Source: Anarhynchus alexandrinus
Lineage: Eukaryota > Chordata > Aves > Charadriiformes > Charadriidae
Reading direction: 5' to 3'
Length of the DNA: 64,000 nucleotides
NCBI GenBank assembly: GCA_008711295.1
Contig: VUYV01000214.1
Span: 186,001 to 250,000 of the forward strand
The first letter of the stretch is position 1. Each line of letters opens with the position of its first letter. Below, one piece after another: positions 37,901 through 48,360 of this stretch. The notes below the pieces were generated by a model. The model was not told where the DNA came from, ran no database searches, and saw only the letters and a list, made by a program, of their open reading frames with translations. Position numbers and translations under genes: made by a program.

Positions 37901-40900
37901 GACCCGCTTCTCTGAAAGAGCTGCAGCAAAGCAGAGTGGTACATGGGACGTCTCCCACAGTGCAAAACATGTGCCTTCCATTTGTTTTATTTCCCTGACA
38001 GCTCTGGTTATTGAATCCAAGAATTCCACTACTACCCATTAAGAGATAACTATTACATTGTTAACTTACTTTCCACAGGCCACTAAACAGCCATTGGACA
38101 GGAATGGCATTTAGTTGCTTGCAGCCCAGCTGCATTTCAGCAACTTATTGTAACCCAGCCCTTCTCAGAGTGTTTGCTTCAAAGCAGAGCTCTTAAGTGA
38201 TGGTTGGTTTCCCAATTTTCAGTCAAACAATTGATAACCAGTTTTAAATTAGAGTAGTGGTTAGTAATGTCTTTTCCAAGCAGTGTGCACTTTCTGATTC
38301 AGGGAGCTCAAAAAGTATCTGGCTACATCTACACCAATAAACACCAATAAACTAAGTACAGTTAGGCTCTTTCTCTGGTGCTGAGGTCAAGCAATGTGGC
38401 AGAGCTCAGATCTATATGGCTAAACCCTCTTCACCCCACAGAACAGAACAGATGCTTTCAAGCAGCTCACTGTGAACAGTTCCTGGTCCACTCTCTTCCC
38501 CTAACCATGGCCCAGCACTATCTAGGGGAGAGTTTTTTGGTTTAGACCAAAACCATGCTAACATTTTAACAGCCTGTGTGACTCACAGCACTCCAGGACA
38601 GCACTCAGTCCCTCCCTGGTCCCTGTTTAGTTTATTTGTGCAGATGTAGCCTATGAGACAAGTGTTTCGAGTTCCTGGAGTTGCACAGAGCAAGGAGGTG
38701 GGTACCAAACCCAGATCACATCTGGTGCAAAGAGGAATTATCTAATCAGACAAGAGGTAAGACAAGGGAAGTTGCAGGGGGGAAGCAGGGGCAGAAGGTT
38801 GAGACTGTTAATTTGGCTTGCAACAGCAACTAATAATTCCTTCTTTTTTTTTTTTCTTTTGGGTAGGGAGAAAGATGAGTAGTAATGATATTATACTAGA
38901 TATTATCCAATTCTAAAACTACTCAGTGTATGGCTTCGTGAGACTATGTCTGTATGTAGTGGTGATGCCCACGGTGTGAAAAGGTATAATACATCTCTTA
39001 CAGTCAATGCAGACTGGATGTTAACAGGAACCTGCAGAGGCTAGTGGGTAGACTACAACTGCACCTTTGTCTCTCGTAGAAATTACAGAATAAGGCTATT
39101 AGCTCTTTGTGGCCCTGAAAGCTCCTCTGGCCTTTATTTCAAAGGAGAGGCTTTAAAACCCTATGCTTTGTTCTGATAGTGCTTTGTAACAGGGCAGCCC
39201 TGCGGTATCCATGTTTGTAAGTTGATGAGTCTTTTGAAATACAAAGCCGTATCTAGGTCCAGTACACACAAGGACTGCCATTGCTTTACTTTCCAGATGT
39301 CTAGATTTGGCTAAGCAAGAAGCTTTGGTACCATTCTGGAAAAGACTTTAAAAAAAAAAGATAAAAGTGCAATCTGATTGATGATCTCTTACTTTTCCAA
39401 TTGGATCCAGGCATGAAGATGATGTGCAACACTTCAAAGTGATGAGGGATTCAAAGGGTAACTATTACTTGTGGACAGAGAAATTCCACTCACTAAACAA
39501 GCTGGTGGACTACTACAAGACAACTTCCATCTCCAGGCAGAAGCAGATCTTCCTCAGGGACAATAGCCGAGAAGAAAAGGTAAACACAAACTATCCTTTG
39601 AAGTTTCTCGGTAAGAAACCTTTCTATGGAAGGAATTCAGCTCATGAGAATGTCTTGAGATTGTGGAAAGGGTCTGTCCTTGGAAACCCACTCACATCAC
39701 TACACTGTCGGGCCCTGCAACATAGATTTTTAGTGGATTCAGTGGTATGTACAGTTATATAATTGAGCAGAATTTTCTAATTCTGTTTTGGATAGCAATA
39801 GGCAGTGCTGCAAATCTGCATAGAGGTGCTTTGCCAAAGGTGTGCTAAGGCCCCAGAGCTGAAATTCTAAGATGCCTTACACATCCTTATTGAAGTGCCT
39901 AAATTTCATAAGGGCAGGTACACAGCTGACTGGTAGGTTGTGTCTGAGAAGATTCTGAGTCTGGTTTCCTAGTGCTCTTGAATGTACTCAGAGTGCAGCT
40001 GTTGTTACAGTTGAAAGTTTGTCTGCTCAGAATAATCATCCATCTTCTGTTACCTAGCAAACACAGTAAGGAGTGTGGAGGAACCGAGGGCATAACCAGG
40101 AGCAGTGACTGGTAGGAACTGAAAAGTACCGCTGAGAAGAACATAGCAAATATGGGAACAAGCTGTGCATTCAGGGAAGATATAGTAGATGTTTGAGAAG
40201 GCAGGGAAATCCCAGTCTAATGAATCCCTGGGTTCGTGCCAGGAGAACAAGCAAATGACATAGTAGAGACTGCTATGTGTTGCATACATAGTGCTGGGAG
40301 TGAACATGCCCGGTCACTGCAGTAACCAAAGTCCTGCTTTACTGGGAAACGGATTCTGGTATTAAATTACCAGGATGTGCAGGTAGAGGCAAGGCAGAAA
40401 GTACGTGACTTGCTCACTGCAGCAGTAAAGTTTTATAGGCTGCATGTGGGTCATTCTTGCTGGCTCCAAAAGAGAGATGATTTATTTTTCAGTCTGAAAA
40501 GGGGGCTTGTGTTGTTGTCTCATTCTAAACCACTCACGCAGAGCTTTAAAAATGCATTAGTAAGGTATAAAATAAAGGCTATGGGACTTATGAGGGAGGG
40601 ATCACAGCAAAGAGTTGTCTGGGGAAGGAGAAAGGAAGACTGTATGCATGTATATATCAGTAAAACAACCTGTTTGGTCTGACTGTGAGCAGGAAGGGAA
40701 AGGGAACAGCATTTGCTCCAAGATGCAGACAGGCAAATGAAAGAACAGGAGTCAAGTTTGCTTTGGCAAACACTCTATACATTTGTTATGGTGATGGGCT
40801 CAGCAGGGCATGTTTAGCACTTGTCACAGCAGGGTTTCTGTTCACAATTCAAATTTCTAGATGCTACAGTCATATGATAGAATGATAGTAATATACAGAT

Positions 40901-43900
40901 TTCAGCGCAGAGACAAATGAAGTCTAAGGGCAGTATTTCCAAAAAGAGCTTGGCTCCTATAACAGTCCTCACATCAGCCCAGCACCTGCCCTTACTACCT
41001 ACTCTTCAGATGGGGAATGGCTATGACAAAGACCTAAAATATGGGATTCCTAATTTGTCCTTCTGTTCAGAGGGGCAGGAGCTTTCCTTTGGAAGTGCCT
41101 CCACAGTAAAGGGTAGTGGTAGTGATCAGTGTGTGACAACTGCTAGGCTTCAGTCAAGGATGTGGTGGGAAGCAAAACCTGACCTCACTTTTGTGATCTT
41201 TCTTCCATCAGGAGAGGCGTGGTGGGAGCCTGGAACGGATGGGCCGGGAAGGATTCCACCTGGGTGGAGCCACTGGAGAAGATCATTGTTCTACATCCAA
41301 GAGATATGTAGAGCATCCTATCCCCATACTGCAGCAGCAACAGGTACTACCAGCAACAAGGGTCTGGGACGTTAGGCCCAGGCACATGAAACATTTGCCT
41401 GCATTGCTTGATAGCAAGTGAACAGTTGCTTTGTCAAAAATCTGCCACCCTGAACCTGCTTTAGGAGGCAGTCAGGTAGGTCTTCCTATGGGAATAGCAG
41501 CGATGATGGTGTTGGCATGGGGAGCACTTTTGATGTGCAGTAAATATATGGGCTTTTATTTAGTTCTGTGATCCATGATTGATTGACAAACCAGTAAAAA
41601 ATAGGAGTCAGTGTACAGTGGCACTTTCACTAGGAACCTCGGAATACTCCTAGGGAGTTTTTGAGGCTTCATCCCAAAAACTGGAAAACAAGGAATGGTG
41701 TCATGTTCTTGCTTTGTTTAGGAAAGGACATAAAGTATCATCCAGTGAGAGTGCAGAAAAACACTCCCAAATCTTGCGCAGGCACATACACATGCACACA
41801 TATATGGTTTCAGGATCTCCTCTCTAGTCTGCTGGACAAATGAAACCTTGCTGCCTGTTTCTTTTTTCTGAGTTATGCTACTGACATTCAGCACCACAAA
41901 ACACATCACAGGTATGAGAAATAACTATGGTAACCATAGGAGACTGTGGTTTCCTTCAGAACATTCCTCCTCATCTTCCCTATTCTGGGCCCTCTCTGCA
42001 CTCTTTAATCATGTTGCATCCCTGATTTGTGAGGTTTCTTTACTCCTTTGCTTGCACAGGAATGGAGAGGACAACAGCAGTACCTGGTGCTGTCTTCCTG
42101 ATCAATTTTGGGGGAAATAGTTTGGGAGGAATAGGACAGCGTAGCATCATCCAAGGAAAGTACTTGTCCTACTGGAGGGAAGAAATCTAAAACCATGTCA
42201 CTTAAGGCATGAGAGCTCCCATATAGCAAGGCCAGGGATAATTGTGAAATGGCCTGTTCTCTCATCAGACAAGCAGCGTTGCCTGTCAGGGAACTGGTGA
42301 TGGAATAATACAGCTTCTGACAAAGCTGAGGGCCTGCACTCTTTGGACCATAGTCTACGCATGAGTCACATTCGATATGGAGCAGAAATACTCATAGGAG
42401 TGAAGTGTCCATGTAGTGCGTCTTGCAGCTGCAAAGCCAGATTGAGTTCACTCACTTCCTGGCAGGGACAGGTGAGGTGCAAATTGTGTTCCAGTCTCAG
42501 GCAGCCTCAGCAACCTTTTAGGCTTACAAAAGTGCAAGTAAGACCAAAGAAGCTTTTGGAAGAGTGGGTGCAAGAAAGGAAGCAGCAAGAGGGGAGGACG
42601 AAAGCTGTTTACAAGCAACAGCAAGTACAAGCCATTGTTCTTCCTCCTCTCTGTTGACACAGCTGATCAGACCCTGTGTTACCGAAGCACTGCTGCAACC
42701 TGAGCTAACATGATAACAGATTCTGTCACACCGTTATCATAAAAAAGCTTAGTGTATGCACTAAGGGCCTGGAGGGATAAAAACACTCAGCACCTCTCAG
42801 CTGTGCAGACGAAAGAGAACTTGCTCCCTAGATGTTGCCTAGTTCCTTTGTCTGGGTTGGTTTGTGTTGATATGACTTCAGACATGTGGTCATATGGCTT
42901 CTTTTCTTTGAATCTGATTTTGTCTCTTTCCTCTTTGGTTAGTTGGACTACTGGATTCTCAGGCTTGCTCCCTGCCCTGTACAGCATGGAGCAGCCCAAA
43001 TAAAAAGTAAAGTAGTGAGTCCTCAGATATACAGTCAGCTGCATCAGCATCACTGCCATTCCACAGAGGAAGAGGGACAGAGGAAGAGCAAGGAGTGGGC
43101 AGGACTGGGGCATAATAACTGCAGATTGGCAAAACTCCCCTTGGCAAGCATGGCTTTCCCTCTGTGAGTTATAACAGCCTTTATTTTTCTCCAAAAGTCC
43201 CAGAGGCCAAAAAAGCCCCTCTGACCATTTTTCCTAGCAGCTGTGGAACACAGCTGAGGACAGTCAACTTTCAACTTCTAAGGAGAAAAATCCAAAATAG
43301 AACAGTCTGAGGTGACGTCTTCCATGAGGGGGATTGCTTGCAGGACTGCAGTGCAGGGACTATGTTGGAAGCAGACATCTACAATGATTTACTTCAGGGT
43401 TGAAACCTGACTCACTGGCCACCATTGGCTCTTAAAGCCCCTCATTTATACATCTCAGCATATTCATGACTTTTCTCTTGCTGTTGTCTTTCTAGGATAG
43501 ATATGGTGGGAGTCTGGACAGGAAAGATGGGCTGCATGGACTAAGGGATCATGGCCAAGGAAGTGCAGCAGCTATGCAACGGAGACATACAGACCCACTG
43601 CACCAGCAGACACCGGTAGGTGATGTACCTGGAAGTCCCCATCTGCACCAATCAATGGGTTCCTTACAATGGCCAAGCAGTCTGGGCAACGTCACCTGCA
43701 CAGAGGTTGCATGAGTATGCAATGTATTAAGCCTGTTGGGACATGTATTAGAAGTTGGTTCTGAATCTCAAGACTCTATCCCAGCCACCTGAATCTGCTT
43801 CTGGGACACTCTCAGGGTAGGACTATGGGGTTACATAGGACTGCTCTCAAGGCCAGTCTTAGTTAACATGCAGACTTAGCAGAGGGAACTTAGCATAAGC

Positions 43901-46900
43901 TCAACACAATAGGCATCTGGGACATTGTGAATGAGCCCAAGCTTATACATGGGTTTGGATCAAGCATGGGTCCAGTACAGCAGAAGACATTTCTGAAAGC
44001 CTAATGATCTTTCCTAGAAGGGCTTCGTGTCCACTGAGGCAAGGGACTATCAAGTATCTGCCACCACAGCCAGGCCTTCCTCAGCATGGTAGCTAGATGT
44101 ATGGTACTCTTTTTAAGTCCTATGGAGCGTTGCCTCATGATACTGTGCTATTCTACAGTGCTCCTTCTGTCTTGCAATGCGCTTGTAGTCACACAGTCTC
44201 TTCCGCTACATTTTGCTACAGTCCTGAGAAGACCTGTCATCACCCAGTTCTACTTGTCTGAACCTAGCACATTCTCTCAGAGCTACTATGCCATCAAAGT
44301 GGGACTCGCCGACCTGTCACCCTTATCTGTCAGAGCCTCTTAGCACAGTGTATGCAGGCAGGATCCAGCTATGTCTCTACAGACATCTCAGACTGCTCCC
44401 CTACCTGGATCCACACCTGGCAGTTGACCTTAAGTAACCACCTGCTCAGCAAATTCCCACTATGTGATTGTTTGCATAGAGCACGGTGTCTTTCTCTGCC
44501 TCATCCCGTGATTCCAGTGCCAACTCCAAAGTATTTCTCCATCAGCCCCTAGGAGTGTTACCTAAGGCACGCTCCTCTTCCTTGAGGAAATGTACATCTT
44601 AGCCCAGAACCACCACAGAACCTATATCCAAAGAGAGAAGGGAAGGACAGCAGAACTTTCTCAAGTGTGAGACGAAGAAGACAGATTGGATTAGGAATTT
44701 TTGAACAAACTGGGAAACAGGGACATGTCTCCTTTGGGCAAAAGCCCTAAATCTTTATTATATTAAAGTCAAAATGGGAGATTGACTACAAAGTGTCTTA
44801 CGATGAAGTTCTCATAAGAAAAAAATCTGAGCACAGTGCTCATTAAAGTGCAAATCCAAAATAAACTGATACACCCAAACAGTTCCTAAATCCTCCTGAT
44901 CTCAGGGGATTGACCTTGGGGAGAGTCCAAAGAAGGTTTAAGACCCTCCCATATGCCCTGAAAGTGCCTGAAAGAGCAAATATCATTCTTTACAATGTTC
45001 GCTCGATTTGCCTGTGTGCTGGGTCTCTTGGTGTGCTGGCTCTCTGGGGAGTCAAAGTGCTTCCCACTGTAAGAGAAGATCAGGTTCATGACCACCTGAG
45101 GAACCTGAACATACATAAGTCTATGGGACCTGATGAGATGTATCCCTGAGAGTCCTGATGGAACTGGCTGACGCCAAGCCACTCTCCATATTTGAAAAGT
45201 CTTGGCAGTCAGGTGAAGTCCCTGGTGACTGGAAAAAGGGAAACATTGCATCCATTTTTAAAAGGGTAGAAAGGAGGACCCTGGGAACTACCCTTGTCAG
45301 CCTTACCTCTGTGCCTGGGAAGATCATGGAACAGATCCTCCTATCAGCTATGCTAAGGCACATGGAGGACAGGGGGATGATTCAAGACAGCCAGCATGGC
45401 TTCACCAAGGGCAAGTCCTGCCTGACCAACCTAGTGGTCTCCTATGATGGAGTGACTACATCAGTGGACAAGGGTAGAGCTATGGATATCATCTATCTGG
45501 ACTTCTGTAAGGCCTTTGACATGGTCCCTCACAATATCCTTCTCTCTAAATCGGAGAGAGATGGATGTGATGGATGGACTGTCCAGTGGATGAGGAATTG
45601 ATTGGATAGTCGCATCCAGAGGCTATTGGTCAACAGCTCAATGTCCAGATGGAGATCCCTCCACAAGTGCTGTCCCTTAGGGGTCTGTATTGGGACCAGT
45701 ACTGTTTAATATCTTCATCAATGACATAGCAGTATTGACTGCACCCCCACCAAGATGACACCAAGCTGAGTGCTGTGGTTGACACGCCTGAAGGACAGGA
45801 TGCCATCCAGAGGGACCTGGACAAGCTCAAGAAGTGGGTCTGTGTGAACCTCATGAGGTTCAGCAAGGCCAAGTGCAGGGTCCTGCACACGGGCTGGGGC
45901 AAACCCCGGTATCAATACAGGCTGGGGGATGAAGGGATTGAGAGCAGCCCTGGTGAGAAGGACTTGGGGATACTGGTGGATAAAAAGCTGGACATGAGCC
46001 GGCCATGAGCACTCACAGCCCAGAAAGCCAACCATATACTGGGCTGCATCAAAAGAAGCATGGCCAGCAGGTCGAGGGAGGTGATTCTGCCCCTCTACTC
46101 CTTTCTGGTGAGACCCCACCTGGAGTACTGCATCCAGCTCTGGAGCCCTCAGCACAGGAAAGACATGGACCTGTTGGAGCGGGTCCAGAGGAGGGGCGCA
46201 AAAATGATCAGGGGGTTGGAACACCTCTCCTATGAGGACAGGCTGAGAGAGTTGGGGTTGTTCAGCCTGGAGAAGAGAAGGCTCGGGGGAGACCTTATTG
46301 TGGCCTTTCAGTACTTATAGGGGGCTTATAAGAAAGATAGGTACAAACTTTTTAGTAGCATCTGTAGCGATAGGACAAGGGGTAATGGTTTTTAACTAAA
46401 AGAGGGTAGATTTAGACTAGATATAAGGAATAAATTTTTTACAATGAGAGTGGTGAATCACTGCCGCAGGTTTCCCAGAGACGTGGTAGATGCCCCATCC
46501 CTGGAAACATTCAAGGTCAGGTTGGATGGGGCTCTGAGCAACCTGATCTAGTTGAAGATGTCCCTGCTCATTGCAGGGGAAGTTGGACTAGATGACCTTT
46601 AAAGATCCCTTTCAAACCAAACTATTCTATGTATTCCTCATAGTCCTCTGCTGGCCAAGGACACATTTCTATATCTGTACCAGCACCAGCTTACCTCCCT
46701 AGAGTCATTCACTTATACTGTATAGCCCAGTAGGATTCAGGGAGGAGTTCTTCTCTGTGCTCCCATAACTGTCTTCAGACATGGCTAACACAGCTGATCT
46801 TACAGGGCAGAAGAGACAAAGCCATTTGAACACAATTTGCTAAGGACCTGCTCTCAGTCTGACTTTTCACCTTGTGGTGTGAATACCCATGAATATACTG

Positions 46901-47301
46901 AGGCTGCTGAGAACCCAAGCACCATCCCTTGGGTGTCCCAGAAAATTGGTCCCTCCTTCCTGGCATCTTGGCCACTTCCTGGTTTAATTGCAAGATGGTC
47001 TCAATTTCAGCATTGCTTGTCCTCTCTTAGTGAACATACTGGGGCATAAGAGGGGTGAGAGGAAGATGATCTTTAAGAGTTGTGGCTCATTGTTCCCTGC
47101 CTGTTTCTGTCTCCTTTCCAGCGAACGCTATGGGTCCGTGCCTTGTACGACTTTGATGCTATGGAGCATGACGAGCTGGGCTTCCGCAGCGGAGACATCG
47201 TAGAGGTCCTGGACAGCTCCAACCCATCATGGTGGAAAGGACGTCTGCGTGGGGAACTGGGTCTCTTCCCTGCCAACTATGTCACACCGGTGCCCCTGTG
47301 A
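31899..47301 (+). CDS. GRAP2: GRAP2 (GADS) SH3-SH2-SH3 adaptor, complete coding region in 7 exons
   Basis: Joining 31899-31976, 35109-35200, 37547-37666, 39411-39579, 41212-41343, 43496-43615 and 47122-47301 gives an open frame of 296 residues with GT-AG introns throughout. Order: N-terminal SH3 (about 1-56), SH2 (58-147), linker (148-237), C-terminal SH3 (238-296). The linker separates it from GRB2 and GRAP, and the block sequences match mammalian GADS closely (about 330 residues in man). GADS is a cytosolic adaptor of T cells and platelets: the SH2 binds phosphorylated LAT at YxN motifs and the C-terminal SH3 binds the RxxK motif of SLP-76, bringing SLP-76 to LAT. No frame break was seen. 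The linker is about 30 residues shorter than in man, lacking most of the Gln/Pro-rich tract. Exon boundaries are read by eye but every phase fits. Confidence 0.95.
31977..35108 (+). other. GRAP2: GRAP2 intron 1
   Basis: About 3.1 kb, phase 0, GTAAGT to a TTGCAG end. No repeat or nested gene recognised. Confidence 0.85.
35109..35200 (+). CDS. GRAP2: GRAP2 coding exon 2: rest of N-terminal SH3
   Basis: Codes residues 27-57. W34 (from EEWYKAE) is the conserved ligand-binding tryptophan and YVPKNF (45-50) the final SH3 motif with its binding-face proline and tyrosine. It ends two bases into the Pro57 codon before a GTAAGT donor (phase 2). Confidence 0.95.
35201..37546 (+). other. GRAP2: GRAP2 intron 2
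   Basis: About 2.3 kb, phase 2, ending TTGACAG. It holds a short CA-rich run at 35828-35853. A 189-codon minus-strand open frame (35686-36255) is the longest in the window but shows no domain. Confidence 0.85.
35828..35853. repeat. Short interrupted CA repeat
   Basis: CA units broken by ATGCAG in the middle. Confidence 0.7.
37547..37666 (+). CDS. GRAP2: GRAP2 coding exon 3: first half of SH2
   Basis: Codes residues 57-97. W58 and F59 open the SH2, R65 is the arginine of helix A that contacts phosphate, and FIVRAS (80-85) holds the invariant phosphotyrosine-binding R83. It ends GDFSISV plus two bases of R97 before GTATCT (phase 2). Confidence 0.95.
37667..39410 (+). other. GRAP2: GRAP2 intron 3
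   Basis: About 1.7 kb, phase 2, ending GATCCAG. It contains a T run at about 38844-38855 and nothing else recognised. Confidence 0.85.
39411..39579 (+). CDS. GRAP2: GRAP2 coding exon 4: second half of SH2
   Basis: Codes residues 97-153. H104 (QHFKV) is the conserved strand-D histidine. W118 (YYLWTEKF) is the GRB2-family EF-loop tryptophan that forces the ligand to turn and gives YxN specificity. LNKLVDYY and IFLRD close the domain. The donor is AAG/GTAAAC, phase 0. Reading runs on open into the intron to 39762 by chance. Confidence 0.95.
39580..41211 (+). other. GRAP2: GRAP2 intron 4
   Basis: About 1.6 kb, phase 0, ending TTCCATCAG. No repeat or nested gene recognised. Confidence 0.85.
41212..41343 (+). 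CDS. GRAP2: GRAP2 coding exon 5: linker, first part
   Basis: Codes residues 154-197, opening ERRGGSLER and ending in four glutamines just before the donor GTACTA. It is 132 nt, phase 0 at both ends. It corresponds to the human linker exon with RGNSLDRR but stops where the human Gln/Pro-rich tract begins. Confidence 0.88.
41344..43495 (+). other. GRAP2: GRAP2 intron 5
   Basis: About 2.2 kb, phase 0, ending TTTCTAG. Nothing recognised inside. Confidence 0.85.
43496..43615 (+). CDS. GRAP2: GRAP2 coding exon 6: linker, second part
   Basis: Codes residues 198-237, opening [13 protein letters not shown]205-R-K-D208-G209 is at the place of the DIND site reported for caspase cleavage of mammalian GADS. 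QRRHTDP (225-231) keeps the RRHTDP around the human threonine (T262) reported as an HPK1 phosphorylation and 14-3-3 site; here it is T229. Phase 0 at both ends; donor CCG/GTAGGT. Confidence 0.9.
43616..47121 (+). other. GRAP2: GRAP2 intron 6
   Basis: About 3.5 kb, phase 0, ending CCTTTCCAG. Nearly half is a CR1 insertion in the same orientation as the gene (45040-46631). Confidence 0.9.
45040..46631 (+). mobile_element. CR1 LINE, 5'-truncated, reverse-transcriptase frame broken
   Basis: The element carries, in order: the region before the polymerase ([20 protein letters not shown]), the first reverse-transcriptase blocks ([17 protein letters not shown]), [27 protein letters not shown], motif A ([11 protein letters not shown], about 45490-45525), the FNIFIND block, then [48 protein letters not shown] and [16 protein letters not shown]. 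It ends with the avian CR1 3' UTR and ATTCTATG at 46631. The endonuclease part is missing. Frames change near 45285, 45600-45760 and 46010, and the metal-binding FADD motif near 45750 is damaged (DDTK remains, the bases before it do not fit). It cannot be active. The 5' edge is approximate. Confidence 0.92.
47122..47301 (+). CDS. GRAP2: GRAP2 coding exon 7: C-terminal SH3 and stop
   Basis: Codes residues 238-296. ALYDF (244-248), HDELGF (253-258) and GDIVEVLD (261-268) form the first half; the double tryptophan W274-W275 and FPANYV (286-291) form the binding face. This is the domain that holds SLP-76. TGA at 47299-47301. Confidence 0.96.
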   Translation, partial: RTLWVRALYDFDAMEHDELGFRSGDIVEVLDSSNPSWWKGRLRGELGLFPANYVTPVPL

Positions 47302-48360
47302 GGGCACCATATGCCCCAGAAGGCCATATTGGACCTGCTTTTCTGACATGACAGGGACAGAGAGGGAGTGCATCTTCCCTTGCCCCCAGGACATACGGTG
47401 TTTTTGTTTTTGTCTTAATTTATTGGCAATTGATCTTTTGAAATGTTGGTATGAAAGGGAACCCTTTGAAGGAATAGGAAATTTTTCCCCTATTTTTCAC
47501 ATCCAAGAAGCAAAAATCCTGGACTGTTCATTGAGACCTTGTTGGATCCTCCCTGCCCTGTCACTTCTTTGGCTACATATTGATAACTTCCTGCAGTTAG
47601 GTTTGTTCTGTGGAAATGCACCTCAGACAAGTCAGGATTCCGTATGCAGGTAGCCCTACCCCTTCCTTTTGAGTCTGGTAGCACTCATAGTCTCTCCAGG
47701 CTCTATTTCTCCTTTCTTTCAGAGACAGGAGGAACACCCAGGTGAATTAAATGATCATTGGTGATCACATTAATCCTTCTGGCAAGGGAGGAAAGTGAGG
47801 GGGCCTTAGGTTGAGGTGCAAGGCAACCTTGACTTTTCTAAATAGTTTCTGGCTTACCCATCTAGTACTTTCTGTGGGTACGGACTGTATGGATATGCCA
47901 GATGAAGGGAAAGGATCCTGTAAGCTTTTGTACAAACAAACCAGTGGTGAAGGTATGGGAGGGTGAGAAGCCACTTTCTTTGCTTCTTCTGATAGTCCTA
48001 CTCTTCTTTCTGCACCCCATAACAACAACTTGTCCCATTTTCGAGCTGCTCGCTGAGGTACCTACACTTCTGTTAGAAATCCCGGTTAAAGCAGGTCAGG
48101 CCCTTCAGCTAAATTAATATCCACTGGATCGGATAACAACGAATATCCCTCACTGCTTCCTTTTATAAAACTGAATTGGGGAGGGGTTGGAAAGAAGAGA
48201 TTTTTCTTGTTTGGTGGCAGAAGTTCTTTCTCTGAGAATGTGGGGTGTTCAGGACCACTGTGTACACAACTCTGACTTGCTAGTGGAATTCCTCATCTGA
48301 CAGGTTAAGCTGTTACTTTACAGTATGCAGAGAATAAAGTTGTGGCCATCAAATAGTCTG
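47302..48360 (+). other. GRAP2: GRAP2 3' UTR
   Basis: About 1.06 kb between the stop codon and just past the only AATAAA seen downstream (48333). The 3' end is set to roughly 20 bases after the signal, where GT-rich sequence follows; the exact cleavage site is unknown. Confidence 0.6.
48333..48338 (+). terminator. GRAP2: GRAP2 polyadenylation signal AATAAA
   Basis: Canonical hexamer 1.03 kb after the stop, followed within 40 bases by TGT-rich sequence, the expected downstream element. Confidence 0.7.

Noticed and set aside
39424..39762. 112-codon open frame that extends past GRAP2 exon 4
   Set aside because: The coding part ends at the donor at 39580; the rest is intron reading that happens to stay open.
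45718..46224. 168-codon open frame on the minus strand
   Set aside because: It is the antisense shadow of the CR1 reverse-transcriptase region.
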